From an uncultured Dysosmobacter sp. (lineage in GTDB: Bacteria; Bacillota; Clostridia; Oscillospirales; Oscillospiraceae), in the NCBI RefSeq assembly GCF_947631635.1, contig NZ_CANRMB010000013.1:16275-80274 (forward strand): 64,000 nucleotides of DNA. Direction: 5' to 3'. The notes below the pieces were generated by a model. The model did not search any database and was not told the DNA's origin. It worked only from the letters and a program-made list of their open reading frames with translations. Shown piece after piece: positions 37,374-47,152 of the stretch (the first letter of the stretch is position 1; each line of letters opens with the position of its first letter). Position numbers and translations under genes: made by a program.

Positions 37374-38546
37374 TTATGGAAAAGGCGGCGGATCATCCCG
37401 CCACTTTCCGGCGGGCACCTGTTTCTCCGCCAGCCGTCCCTTTACAAAATCCCGGAACAGGGCGTACAGCACGGAGCACAGGGGGATGAAGAGCAGCATC
37501 CCCGCCACGCCCATCAAACTGCCGCCCAGGGTAACGGCGGCCAACACCCAGATGGAGGGCAGGCCCACGGAGGAGCCCACCACATGGGGATAGATCAGAT
37601 TGCCCTCTACCTGTTGAAGCACCAGGAACAGCACGATGAAGGCCAGCGCCTTCCAGGGGTCTGTCACGGCGATCAAAAGCGCGCCCACGCCGCAGCCGAT
37701 AAAGGCGCCCACGATGGGGATCAGCGCCGACAGGGCAATGAGAACGCCCACCAGCAGGGCATAGGGCATCCGGCAGATGGTCATGGCGACGACGAACAGC
37801 GTCCCCAGGATCACCGCCTCCAGGCACTGGCCGGAGAGGAAGCTGGAAAAGGTCCGGTTTGCCAGGCGCAGGATCTCCAGGGTCCGGTCCGCGCCCCGCT
37901 GGGGCAGCAGCGCGTACAGGACCTGCCGCCCCTGCCGGGACAGCTTCTCCTTCTGCATCAGGATGTAGAAGGAGAAGATCAGGCCGATCACAAAGGTGCT
38001 GACGCCGCTGACCACGCCGCCGATGAGCCCGCCGCCGGAGGAAATCAGGCTGCCGCCCCAGCTCTGGGCCAGGGAGATGGCCTTCTGGGAGAGGTCCTTC
38101 CAGTCCTTCATATCCATCTCCGTCAGGTATTCCTCCAGCAGGGGCAGATATTCCTCCAGCTTCTGGAGCTGGTTTTGGAGCCGCTCAAAGGCGGCGGGGA
38201 TCTGACCGGCGATAGACCGGACGGCATCCCCTATACCGGGGCCGATGACACAGGAGGCCAGCGTCAGCACGCCCACCACCGCGATGAGCGTCAGCACCAG
38301 AGCCAGGGGCCGCCGGAGCTTATCGGCCCGCCTGCTTTTTTGCAGCAGATGCCGTTCGATGGCCCGCATGGGCACGTTCAGGACAAAGGCGATAGCCCCG
38401 CCCAGCAAAAAGGGAGCCAAAATGCCCAGCAGCCATGCGACAGCTCCGGCCACGGTATCCAGATGCTGAATGGCGCAGTAAAACGCCGCGCCGCCGCAGA
38501 CCACCAGCAAAAGGCTCTTTACCGTCTGTTTGTTCCACTCCATCAT
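37374..38546 (-). CDS. AI-2E family transporter
   Basis: Typical architecture; GVLIALSALIPIVGAFIG, LQQVEGNLIYPHVVGSSVGL. Confidence 0.92.
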   Translation of the reverse strand: MMEWNKQTVKSLLLVVCGGAAFYCAIQHLDTVAGAVAWLLGILAPFLLGGAIAFVLNVPMRAIERHLLQKSRRADKLRRPLALVLTLIAVVGVLTLASCVIGPGIGDAVRSIAGQIPAAFERLQNQLQKLEEYLPLLEEYLTEMDMKDWKDLSQKAISLAQSWGGSLISSGGGLIGGVVSGVSTFVIGLIFSFYILMQKEKLSRQGRQVLYALLPQRGADRTLEILRLANRTFSSFLSGQCLEAVILGTLFVVAMTICRMPYALLVGVLIALSALIPIVGAFIGCGVGALLIAVTDPWKALAFIVLFLVLQQVEGNLIYPHVVGSSVGLPSIWVLAAVTLGGSLMGVAGMLLFIPLCSVLYALFRDFVKGRLAEKQVPAGKWRDDPPPFP

Positions 38547-38550
38547 GGCG

Positions 38551-39033
38551 TCAGCCCCTGCGGTAATGCTCCGCCGCGTGGAGATAGCCCTTGGCGGACC
38601 GGCGGTTGCCCTCGATCTCCGCCTCGGTCAGGGGACGGACCACCTTGGCGGGGCTTCCCAGGATCATGGAGCCGGCAGGGGCGTCCATCTTGCCGGTGAC
38701 CAGCGCCCCGGCGCCCACGATGCAGTCGTCCCCAATCTTCGCGCCGTTCAGGACCACCGCGCCCATGCCGATGAGCACATTGTCTCCCACGGTGCAGCCG
38801 TGGACAATGGCGTTGTGGCCGATGGTGCAGCCCGCGCCCACCACTGTTTCCTCATGGAGAACGGCGCCGTCCTGGATATTGGTGTCCTCGCCCACTACGA
38901 TAGCGCCCTCGTCGCCCCGGAGGACGGCGTTGTACCACACATTGACGCCCCTGCCCAGGGTCACATCCCCGGCGACACGGGCACCGTCGCAGATCAAAAC
39001 ATCCTCGTCGGAAACTCTCAACTGATATGCCAT
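38551..39033 (-). CDS. Gamma-carbonic anhydrase family protein
   Basis: Left-handed beta-helix hexapeptides (VWYNAVLRGDEGAIVVGEDTNIQDGAVLH...GHNAIVHGCTVGDNVLIGMGA). Confidence 0.93.
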   Translation of the reverse strand: MAYQLRVSDEDVLICDGARVAGDVTLGRGVNVWYNAVLRGDEGAIVVGEDTNIQDGAVLHEETVVGAGCTIGHNAIVHGCTVGDNVLIGMGAVVLNGAKIGDDCIVGAGALVTGKMDAPAGSMILGSPAKVVRPLTEAEIEGNRRSAKGYLHAAEHYRRG

Positions 39034-39078
39034 ATCGATTACCTCTTTCTGATGTATGGCGGGAGCATCTCCCGCCGC

Positions 39079-40311
39079 TTAGATATCCGGTGCGAAATTG
39101 CCGTTTATGAATACCGGGACCTCCCGGCCGTCGTGGGTGGTGCCCACGATGGACAGGTCAGGCGTTCCCACCATGAAATCCACATGGGTGATGGAGTCGT
39201 TCAGGCCCCGGGCTTTCAGCTCGTCCTTGCTCATCTGCTGGCCGCCCTTCAGGCAGGGATATGCCTCGCCGAAGGCGATGTGGCAGGCGGCGTTCTCATC
39301 GAACAGGGTGTTGTAGAACAGGATCTTCTGGTTGGAGATGGGACTGTCATAGGGCACCAGGGCCACCTCGCCGAAGAAGCTGGCGCCCTCGTCCACGGAG
39401 ATGGCGGCCTTCAGGGCCTCCTCGCCCTGCTCCGCGTGGGCCTCCACGATCCTGCCGTCCTTCACCACGAAGTGGAATTTGTCGATGATGGTGCCGTCGT
39501 TCACCAGGGGCATGGCGGAGTACACCACGCCGTTGACGTCGGTTTTCAGGGGAGAGGTGAAGATCTCCTCCGTGGGGATGTTGGCGATATACGCCTGACC
39601 GGAGAGGGTCACATCGTTGCCCGCCTCCCAGATATGGCCCTCCGGCAGCTCCACCGTCAGGTCGGTGCCCAGGGAGTTGGTGTAGTGCAGGGATTTGAAG
39701 TTCAGAGCGTTCAGCTTTTCCATCCGCTCATGGAGGGTGGCCAGGTGCGCCTGCCACTTCTCCACCGCCTTTCCGTCGCCGCTGATGCGGACGGCGGCAA
39801 AGATGGCGTTCCACAGCTTCTCCATGGCCACGTCCTCCGGCACGCCGGGGAACACAGTCCCGGCCCAGCTGGGGATGGGGATGGAGGCGATGCACCAGGG
39901 GAATCCGCTGCACATCTGCAAACGGTCAAAGTCCTTCAGCGCCTTTCCGCTGGCCTGCTGGGCGCGGATGATGCGCCCCGTGTCCACGCCCTTGAAATTC
40001 TCCGGGTCCGAGGCGGAGATCGCCAGATAGGCCGCGCCCTCCAAGGCGTGGTCATTGAAGAAGTGCCGGCGCCAGAGGGGCACCTCGTCGAAGATCTCCT
40101 CCTCCGCGTGGAGGTATTTCATCCGGGCCATGGCGTCGTCGTGCCAGTTCATGACCACCTCTTTGCACCCGACGGCGTAGGCCTCCTCCGCGCACATCCG
40201 GGCAAAATAGGCGCACTCCACAGGGGAGGAGATCACCAGCCGCTGGCCCTTCTGCACGTTCAGACCCACCCGCACCAGCAGGCTGGCATATTCCTTCAGT
40301 TTTTCTTCCAT
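39079..40311 (-). CDS. M29-family aminopeptidase
   Basis: MEEKLKEYASLLVRVGLNVQKGQRLVISSP...EEIFTSPLKTDVNGVVYS. Confidence 0.92.
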   Translation of the reverse strand: MEEKLKEYASLLVRVGLNVQKGQRLVISSPVECAYFARMCAEEAYAVGCKEVVMNWHDDAMARMKYLHAEEEIFDEVPLWRRHFFNDHALEGAAYLAISASDPENFKGVDTGRIIRAQQASGKALKDFDRLQMCSGFPWCIASIPIPSWAGTVFPGVPEDVAMEKLWNAIFAAVRISGDGKAVEKWQAHLATLHERMEKLNALNFKSLHYTNSLGTDLTVELPEGHIWEAGNDVTLSGQAYIANIPTEEIFTSPLKTDVNGVVYSAMPLVNDGTIIDKFHFVVKDGRIVEAHAEQGEEALKAAISVDEGASFFGEVALVPYDSPISNQKILFYNTLFDENAACHIAFGEAYPCLKGGQQMSKDELKARGLNDSITHVDFMVGTPDLSIVGTTHDGREVPVFINGNFAPDI

Positions 40312-40454
40312 CAAGATCGGTCCATCCTTTCTGAACAGGTTCCTGCTTAATATGTGTATTTTAGAGCATTTTACCAGCAATGTAAAGAAAAGGGTGTCGG
40401 GATTCAAAAAACGTTTACGATTTCGCGGAAAAGAGCCGGACGGCGTCCGGCTCC

Positions 40455-41315
40455 TCAGCGCTGTTTTTCTCTCTCCTTGCGCAGACTGATCAGCATCCCG
40501 TTCAGCTCCGCGCCCATGATCAGGGTCATGGAGGTCATATTCAGCCAGATCAGCAGCACGATCACCGTTCCGATGGAACCGTACAGCAGAGAGTAATGGG
40601 CGATGTTCTCCACATACCATGCGTACAGCCAGCTCAAGCCCATCCACGCCGCCAGGGCCGCCAGAGTCCCGGGCCAGATATTCCGCCAGGGCTGGCGGCT
40701 GTCCTGGGCCAGGGCGTACAGAAAGAACAGGGCGAAATACCCCACCACCGCCACCACGGGGAACCGCAGTCTGGCCCACAGCTCCGCGATGAAAACCGGC
40801 AGGTGGAAATGGGCGACGGCATACGCCAGGATCCGGTCGCTGACGGTCATCAGCGTCAGGGTCATCGCGATGGCGACGATCAGCAGCACCGTGTACAGCA
40901 GGGTCTTCAGCACGTGGGTCACCGCCCCCGGAGGCGGTCCCAGGTGGTAGGCCGTCCGCACGGACCGCATCAGGGAATTGGTGGCCCGCATGGGGAAATA
41001 GATGGAAAACAGCAGGCCGAACACCAGCAGCTGGGGACTGGGAGCGGCTCCCACATAGGTCAGGTACATCTCCACAAAATCCACGATCTCCCCCGGGAGA
41101 AATTCCTCCAGTGCCGTCAGGATCGCCGCCACATCCAATTGCAGCAGGCCCAGCAGGGCGCTGATAAAGATCAGAAACGGAAAGAGCATGAACAGCAGAT
41201 AAAACGCCAGGGCGGCGCTCTGGTTCCCCACATTATGGCGCAGATACCGCTGGACCAGCAGATACGGTCCCCGCCAAAAGCGGCTGCGCGGCATAGCCGG
41301 TATTTTCACAGTCAC
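40455..41315 (-). CDS. YihY/BrkB family membrane protein
   Basis: GNQSAALAFYLLFMLFPFLIF...; LIWLNMTSMTLIMGAELN. Confidence 0.9.
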   Translation of the reverse strand: MTVKIPAMPRSRFWRGPYLLVQRYLRHNVGNQSAALAFYLLFMLFPFLIFISALLGLLQLDVAAILTALEEFLPGEIVDFVEMYLTYVGAAPSPQLLVFGLLFSIYFPMRATNSLMRSVRTAYHLGPPPGAVTHVLKTLLYTVLLIVAIAMTLTLMTVSDRILAYAVAHFHLPVFIAELWARLRFPVVAVVGYFALFFLYALAQDSRQPWRNIWPGTLAALAAWMGLSWLYAWYVENIAHYSLLYGSIGTVIVLLIWLNMTSMTLIMGAELNGMLISLRKEREKQR

Positions 41316-41372
41316 TCCCCCCTTCTCTTACAGTATATGCAAAATTCGGAAAAACCGGCGGGGACGGCCCTG

Positions 41373-41708
41373 TCACTCCCACTTAACCCAGACCTCCGGG
41401 CAGTATCCCACCGTGGCCTCTCTGCCGTTTCGGACGATAGGCGCCATAAATAGCTCTGGATGCTCCAGGAGCTTCTCCTCCTGGGCGTCCGGGGTGATGT
41501 AGGCCATGTAGAGGTCCTCATAGGCCCGGCATTTGGTGTTTACCAGGGCTTCAAATCCAACTTTTTGCTTGACGGACTGGTACTCCCGGGGGGATAATCC
41601 CTTTGAGGGCAGGTCGATGTACTGGTATTTGATGCGGCGCTCCTTGAACCACCGCTCCGCCTTTTTGGTGTCAAAGGATTTCGAGGTGCCGAAGATCTGG
41701 ATATTCAT
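41373..41708 (-). CDS. ArsC/Spx-like arsenate reductase family protein
   Basis: QIFGTSKSFDTKKAERWFKERRIKYQYIDL... Confidence 0.88.
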   Translation of the reverse strand: MNIQIFGTSKSFDTKKAERWFKERRIKYQYIDLPSKGLSPREYQSVKQKVGFEALVNTKCRAYEDLYMAYITPDAQEEKLLEHPELFMAPIVRNGREATVGYCPEVWVKWE

Positions 41709-41936
41709 GGAAATTCTCCTTTTGTGAAGTGAGGTTGGATTGCATGAAACGTGTTCTGCGGTGCGCGCTGCCGCTGCCCTGCGCCAATGCCGCGCTTTCC
41801 CTTGACGGAGCCTGCGTGCCCGGACATCTCCAGCGGGCGCTCCGGTTCCGGGGATGGTTCCTGGGTGATCTGCTGCTCTGGGGCACAGAGCTGGCATTCT
41901 CGTATATCTACTTATACATGGTAAGGAGGGGTCTTG

Positions 41937-42653
41937 ATGACGGAAACAGTCAAAAAGCTAAAAGAATGGGTGGACGGCTCCGACAACATCGTCTTTTTCG
42001 GCGGGGCCGGGGTCTCCACGGAATCCGGCATCCCGGATTTCCGCAGCACCGGCGGCCTGTACCACCAGGAATGGAAATATTCGCCTGAGGTCATTTTAAG
42101 CCATACCTTTTACGAAAGCAACCCCGAAGAGTTTTTCCGCTTCTACCGGGCCAAAATGCTGGCCCCGGACGCCAGGCCCAACGCCGCCCACAGAAAGCTG
42201 GCGGAGTGGGAGGCCCAGGGCAAGCTGAAGGCCATCGTCACCCAGAACATCGACGGGCTCCACCAGGCCGCCGGCAGCAGGCGGGTCCTGGAGCTCCACG
42301 GCAGCGTCCACCGGAACTACTGTGAGCGGTGCGGCAAATTTCACGGTCTGGACTTCATCCTCCGCAGCGAGGGCGTCCCCCGCTGTGAATGCGGCGGCAT
42401 CGTGAAGCCGGATGTGGTGCTGTATGAGGAGGGACTGGACCAGAAAACGCTGGACAACGCCCTCCAGGCCATCGTCAACGCCGACCTCCTCATGATCGGC
42501 GGCACCTCCCTGAACGTCTATCCCGCCGCGGGACTGATCAACTACTACCAGGGGCACAAGCTGGTCCTGCTCAACAAGTCTCCCGTCGCCCGGGACCTGT
42601 CCGCCGGCCTGGTCATCACCGATCCCATCGGCGAAGTCCTGTCACAACTGTAA
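41937..42653 (+). CDS. NAD-dependent protein deacylase, Sir2 family
   Basis: FFGGAGVSTESGIPDFRS, TQNIDGLHQAAGS, CxxC zinc site. Confidence 0.95.
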   Translation: MTETVKKLKEWVDGSDNIVFFGGAGVSTESGIPDFRSTGGLYHQEWKYSPEVILSHTFYESNPEEFFRFYRAKMLAPDARPNAAHRKLAEWEAQGKLKAIVTQNIDGLHQAAGSRRVLELHGSVHRNYCERCGKFHGLDFILRSEGVPRCECGGIVKPDVVLYEEGLDQKTLDNALQAIVNADLLMIGGTSLNVYPAAGLINYYQGHKLVLLNKSPVARDLSAGLVITDPIGEVLSQL

Positions 42654-42890
42654 CCGCCTGTCTTTGTATAAAACGACAAATGTCCGTCCAAAAACGACGC
42701 CATTCCCCGCCGGGTGGCGTCGTTTTTACCAAATCAGTTTTTCCAAAATGCAAGATATCCGTTTATTTGATGCATTTTTTGTGGGAATATCCTGAATATT
42801 CGTTGTTTTACCCATTGAAAATGAAAGTCATCAGTGTTAATATTGCAATAAAATCACCGGCGCAGGCCGTTCCCGAAAGGAGTCCCCGCT

Positions 42891-44279
42891 ATGATCTGGA
42901 AAGAAAACCGGGAGAACGCTTACTGTGAGATCACCCCTGCCATTCTGGCGCTGAAGGAACAGTGGGAGAAGAAGAACTACATCGACCCCCGGCTGTATAA
43001 GGAGTACAATGTGAAGCGGGGCCTCCGCGATGAGGATGGCCGCGGTGTTCTGACCGGGCTGACCCGGGTGGCCGAGATCCAGTCCTACAACGTCTTATCG
43101 GACAGCGACGGGCATGAGCGGATCACCCCTGACGACGGCGTGCTGTACTACCGCGGCATTGACTGCCGGGAGATCGTCACCGGCTCGGCAAAGCGGGGAC
43201 GCTTTGCCTATGAGGAGGCGGCCTATCTGCTGCTGTTCGGCGAGCTGCCCACAGAGGAACAGCTGCAGGACTTCTGCGTCCAGCTGGCCTCCTACCGCAC
43301 TCTGCCCACCAACTTCTTCCGGGACATCATCATGAAGGCGCCTCCCAAGGACCTGATGAATACCATGCAGCGGGGCATTCTGAGCCTCTTCTGCTATGAC
43401 GACAAGCCCAACGACATCGGCCTGGAGAATGTGCTGCGCCAATGCCTCCAGCTGCTGAGCAACATGCCGGTGCTGGCGATCTACGCCTATCAGGCCTGGC
43501 GGTACAGCCAGGGCGAGAGCCTGTTCATCCATGTGCCTCTGCCGGAGCTGTCCACGGCGGAAAACTTCCTGCGGATGCTGCGGGAGGACCGCAGCTACAC
43601 CAAGTTGGAGGCCCGGACGCTGGATGTGGCGCTGGTGCTCCACGCCGACCACGGCGGCGGCAACAACTCCACCTTCACCAATCACGTGGTCACCTCCTCC
43701 GGCACGGACACCTATTCCGCTATTGCCGCGGCCATGTCCTCCCTGAAGGGCCCCCGCCACGGCGGCGCCAACAGCAGGGTCATGGCCATGATGGACGATA
43801 TCAAGACCCATGTGCGGCACTGGGACGACGAGGGCTGTGTGGCGGATTATCTGACGAAGATACTGAACAAGGAGGTCTTTGACCGCAGCGGCCTGATTTA
43901 TGGCCTGGGCCATGCCGTGTACACCAAAACAGACCCCCGGTGCGAGGTGTTCCGGAATTACGTGCAGCGGCTGGCGAAGGAGAAGGGCCGCGGCCAGGAG
44001 CTGGCACTTTATGAGAATGTGGAAAGGATCGGCAAGGAACTGCTGATGGAGCGCCAGCACAAGACCGCCCTCTCCACCAACATCGATTTTTACAGCGGCT
44101 TCGTCTATGAGATGCTGGGCCTGCCCATGGAGCTTTATACCCCGCTGTTCGCCGTGGCCCGGATCTCCGGCTGGAGCGCCCACCGCATGGAGGAGCTGTC
44201 CAGCGGCGGCAAGCTGATCCGGCCCCGGTATGAGTGTGTGGAGGAGCACCGCTCCTATATCCCCATGGAAAACCGCTGA
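42891..44279 (+). CDS. Citrate synthase
   Basis: YRGIDCREIV, LHADHGGGNNSTFTNHVVTSSGTDTYSAI, GLGHAVYTKTDPR. Confidence 0.93.
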   Translation: MIWKENRENAYCEITPAILALKEQWEKKNYIDPRLYKEYNVKRGLRDEDGRGVLTGLTRVAEIQSYNVLSDSDGHERITPDDGVLYYRGIDCREIVTGSAKRGRFAYEEAAYLLLFGELPTEEQLQDFCVQLASYRTLPTNFFRDIIMKAPPKDLMNTMQRGILSLFCYDDKPNDIGLENVLRQCLQLLSNMPVLAIYAYQAWRYSQGESLFIHVPLPELSTAENFLRMLREDRSYTKLEARTLDVALVLHADHGGGNNSTFTNHVVTSSGTDTYSAIAAAMSSLKGPRHGGANSRVMAMMDDIKTHVRHWDDEGCVADYLTKILNKEVFDRSGLIYGLGHAVYTKTDPRCEVFRNYVQRLAKEKGRGQELALYENVERIGKELLMERQHKTALSTNIDFYSGFVYEMLGLPMELYTPLFAVARISGWSAHRMEELSSGGKLIRPRYECVEEHRSYIPMENR

Positions 44280-44402
44280 ATGCCTTCCCCGCCGGTTTCT
44301 CCGGCGGGGAAAAATTTTTAGAAAAAGCGGAAATTTTGGGTTGACAAAGGCGGCGGTTCTGGCTATAATAATCAAGCAGTCTTTTCCGGGGGACAGTCAT
44401 TT

Positions 44403-44488
44403 GCGGCTGTGCTGGAACTGGTAGACAGGCCAGCTTGAGGTGCTGGTGTCAATTCGACGTGTGGGTTCAAGTCCCGTCAGCCGCACCA
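44403..44488 (+). tRNA. tRNA-Leu (GAG)
   Basis: Acceptor GCGGCTG/CAGCCGC-A-CCA, anticodon loop TTGAGGT, variable arm. Confidence 0.95.
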
Positions 44489-44513
44489 ATTTCCTCTTAA
44501 AAGACTTCGATGC

Positions 44514-44601
44514 GCGCGAGTGGTGGAATTGGCAGACTCGCTAGATTCAGGTTCTAGTGTCCATTACGGACGTGCGGGTTCAAGTCCCGCCTCGCGCACC
44601 A
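44514..44601 (+). tRNA. tRNA-Leu (CAG), copy 1
   Basis: Acceptor GCGCGAG/CTCGCGC-A-CCA, anticodon loop TTCAGGT. Confidence 0.95.
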
Positions 44602-44665
44602 AAAATCCCACTGGAGACACAGGTTTCCGGTGGGTCCCCTTAGAGGGGCAACTGCATATCGTAAC

Positions 44666-44753
44666 GCGCGAGTGGTGGAATTGGCAGACTCGCTAGATTC
44701 AGGTTCTAGTGTCCATTACGGACGTGCGGGTTCAAGTCCCGCCTCGCGCACCA
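44666..44753 (+). tRNA. tRNA-Leu (CAG), copy 2 (identical)
   Basis: Same 88-nt sequence as copy 1. Confidence 0.95.
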
Positions 44754-44818
44754 GCTCAGAAAAAGCCCTAAGGCGATGAAAAGGCCTTAGGGCCTTTTCA
44801 TACGCCGGACGTGCTTTT

Positions 44819-44877
44819 TCTTCGCTTCCGACCGCGATTCGCTCCGCTGGATTCGCGGTCGGATAGGGCGGGACTGT
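44819..44877. repeat. GC-rich palindromic repeat, copy 1
   Basis: TTCTTCGCTTCCGACCGCGATTCGCTCCGCTGGATTCGCGGTCGG. Confidence 0.65.
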
Positions 44878-44965
44878 GTAAAAAAGTATCTTTCTCTTCT
44901 TGGTACAGCTCAGGAATTCCCAACACCGTTCCGTTTCCGGTTCCGCCGAAAACTGCACTCTGTTG

Positions 44966-45060
44966 GGAATTCCTTCGCTTTCGACCGCGGACCGCTTCGC
45001 TGGGTTCGCGGTCGAGGGGACGGGGGATGTGGCCCGTTGAACGGGAGATCGATTTTAACC
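44966..45060. repeat. GC-rich palindromic repeat, copy 2
   Basis: ATTCCTTCGCTTTCGACCGCGGACCGCTTCGCTGGGTTCGCGGTCGAGGGGACGGGGGATGTGGCC. Confidence 0.65.
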
Positions 45061-45173
45061 GCATATTGCAGATAAATCGGCAAACTTCGACAAGGAGTTT
45101 GTCGATTTTCTTTTACCCTTTATTTTCTCCTGGCGATGTGATATGTAAAAGCGGCATTGTGAAGGTAATTGTT

Positions 45174-45398
45174 ATGTTGAAAAAAGTAAATAATATTTTG
45201 AACATAGTAGTTGCTTCATTCATCGGAGTTTTCATTGGACATGGTATATATGTATTCTGGAATTATAAAACACATCCCGATTTGTATGCTATGCTGTCAG
45301 CGCCATGGTACATGAGCATTTTAGTTTATCTCATATTTACGATTGTTCTTTTGGCAGCAGCTATTATAAAGCTGATGATTCGGAGGAAGCTAAAGTAA
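45174..45398 (+). CDS. Small membrane protein (74 aa)
   Basis: Two TM helices; MLKKVNNILNIVVASFIGVFIGHGIYVF... Confidence 0.55.
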   Translation: MLKKVNNILNIVVASFIGVFIGHGIYVFWNYKTHPDLYAMLSAPWYMSILVYLIFTIVLLAAAIIKLMIRRKLK

Positions 45399-45480
45399 AT
45401 TCCAGTTTGCAGCTCCGATGCATGAAGCTATTGTGGCACAAAGGTTTTCAGTAAAAAAAGTCTTTTTATAGCATGGAGTC

Positions 45481-45518
45481 AAAAGGAAAAGACGGGCATA
45501 GCCCGTCTTTTCCTTTTG
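45481..45518. terminator. Strong palindromic terminator
   Basis: AAAAGGAAAAGACGGGC-ATA-GCCCGTCTTTTCCTTTT. Confidence 0.75.
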
Positions 45519-45728
45519 GTGCCTTCCCGGTTTGCCCTTGGCAAACCGGGCCGCTGCGGCGGGCTGATTAAAATCGTGCAGGAAAACCCTGACGGTTTAC
45601 TGCGCGCTAAGAGCCGGGCCTCGCCCGGTTGCACGTTGGCACACTCTGCGGAGCAGTCCTGCACACACCCTTTCCCTCCGAAATTTGATACGCCCTGACT
45701 TACGGCGAGGCTTCTTAGCTGGACAGAG

Positions 45729-45825
45729 GATTTCTTCGCTTTCGGCCCCGGCTTGCTCCGCTGGATTCGCGGCCGAAAAAGGATGGGAATGCGGCCTGTC
45801 TATTCAAAGAATGACTTTGACCGCT
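45729..45825. repeat. GC-rich palindromic repeat, copy 3
   Basis: ATTTCTTCGCTTTCGGCCCCGGCTTGCTCCGCTGGATTCGCGGCCGAAAAAGGATGGGAATGCGGCC. Confidence 0.6.
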
Positions 45826-46045
45826 TCCTTTACATCTTACTGAAGGCGTGCTATACTTGACGCAATAAAAAGGATCTGATCGATAAAACGATAACATGGA
45901 AACACAGCGGCGCAGTTCGGACATGAACGGGGAGCCGGCTTGCGTCCGCGGTGTTCGGGAGGGCTGTTGGAAGCCGCGGAACGACCGGAGGCGGCAGGAG
46001 ATGAACAGCCAGCGCTTCTGCCGGAATCGATGGAGGAAATATAAA

Positions 46046-47020
46046 ATGTATTTTGAGGGCTTTGATCTTACAAATTTCTGGGACGACTGCGACTATGCGA
46101 AAAAGGCGTACATCGAAGCGGCGCCCAGCGACGAGCTGATCGCCAGCGTGGAGCAGGAGCTGGGCTACAAGCTGCCTGGGTCCTACATTTGGCTGATGAA
46201 GCGGCACAACGGCGGACTCCCCGTCAACACCTGCTTCCCCACCAGCTCTCCCACCAGCTGGGCCGAGGACCATATAGCCATTACCGGGATCATGGGCATT
46301 GGCCGGGAGAAGCCGTACTCCCTTTGCGGCGAGCTGGGCAGTCAGTTTATGATCGACGAGTGGGAGTACCCCGCCATCGGCGTGGCCATCTGCGACTGCC
46401 CCAGTGCGGGACATGACATGATTTTCCTGGACTACCGGGAATGCGGCCCCCAGGGGGAGCCAAAGGTGGTCCATATCGATCAGGAATATGACTATGAGAT
46501 CACCCCGCTGGCGGACACCTTCGAGGACTTCATCCGGGGACTGGTGAACGAGAAGGTCTACGAGCCGGACCCGGAGGAGGAAAAGGCGGAGGCGCTGGAA
46601 ATGGCGCGGACCGCGCCCTTTTCTCCGCTGCTGGCGGAGCTGTGTCAGCAGAGCGGCGAGCCGGAGGCAGTGGAGCGGCTGATCCGGGGGCTGGCGGTCC
46701 AAATCGTGGAGGACAAGGGCTATTTCGCGCTCCACGGGGACGAGAACTCCTGCCAGCTCTATGACATCCAGTTCTGGCTCTATGAGAATGCCCATCCCGG
46801 CGTGACGGAGCAGGCGTACCTGAAGGAGTTCCCCAACATGATCGTTTGCGGCGGGGCTTTTTCCACCGGCGGCTACGCCCCCAGCTTTGTGGAGGACTGG
46901 CTGAAAAGCCGGAAGAAGGCGGGGGTGATTTTCAAGCGGGATGGCGGATTGTGGATGTCCAAGGCCGCCAAGACAGCGCTGCGGGAACAGCTTCTCCATG
47001 TCCCGCCGCTTTCGCTGTAA
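46046..47020 (+). CDS. SMI1/KNR4 (SUKH) family protein
   Basis: ELIASVEQELGYKLPGSYIWLMKRHNGGLP...; AGHDMIFLDYRECGPQGEPKVVHIDQE. Confidence 0.88.
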   Translation: MYFEGFDLTNFWDDCDYAKKAYIEAAPSDELIASVEQELGYKLPGSYIWLMKRHNGGLPVNTCFPTSSPTSWAEDHIAITGIMGIGREKPYSLCGELGSQFMIDEWEYPAIGVAICDCPSAGHDMIFLDYRECGPQGEPKVVHIDQEYDYEITPLADTFEDFIRGLVNEKVYEPDPEEEKAEALEMARTAPFSPLLAELCQQSGEPEAVERLIRGLAVQIVEDKGYFALHGDENSCQLYDIQFWLYENAHPGVTEQAYLKEFPNMIVCGGAFSTGGYAPSFVEDWLKSRKKAGVIFKRDGGLWMSKAAKTALREQLLHVPPLSL

Positions 47021-47152
47021 GGCGCGGGATAGCAGCTTACGCCGTGCAAGCCCTGACGAAGGTCTTTTCAGCGGATCGGGGCGCTGCGGCGGAACGGTCA
47101 AAATCGCACAAAAAAACGGCTTGTTTCCGCAAGCCGTTTTTTGCGCGTTTAT

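Noticed and set aside
38530-40350. 606-aa plus ORF
   Set aside because: Runs antisense across two well-supported genes (carbonic anhydrase-like and M29 peptidase)
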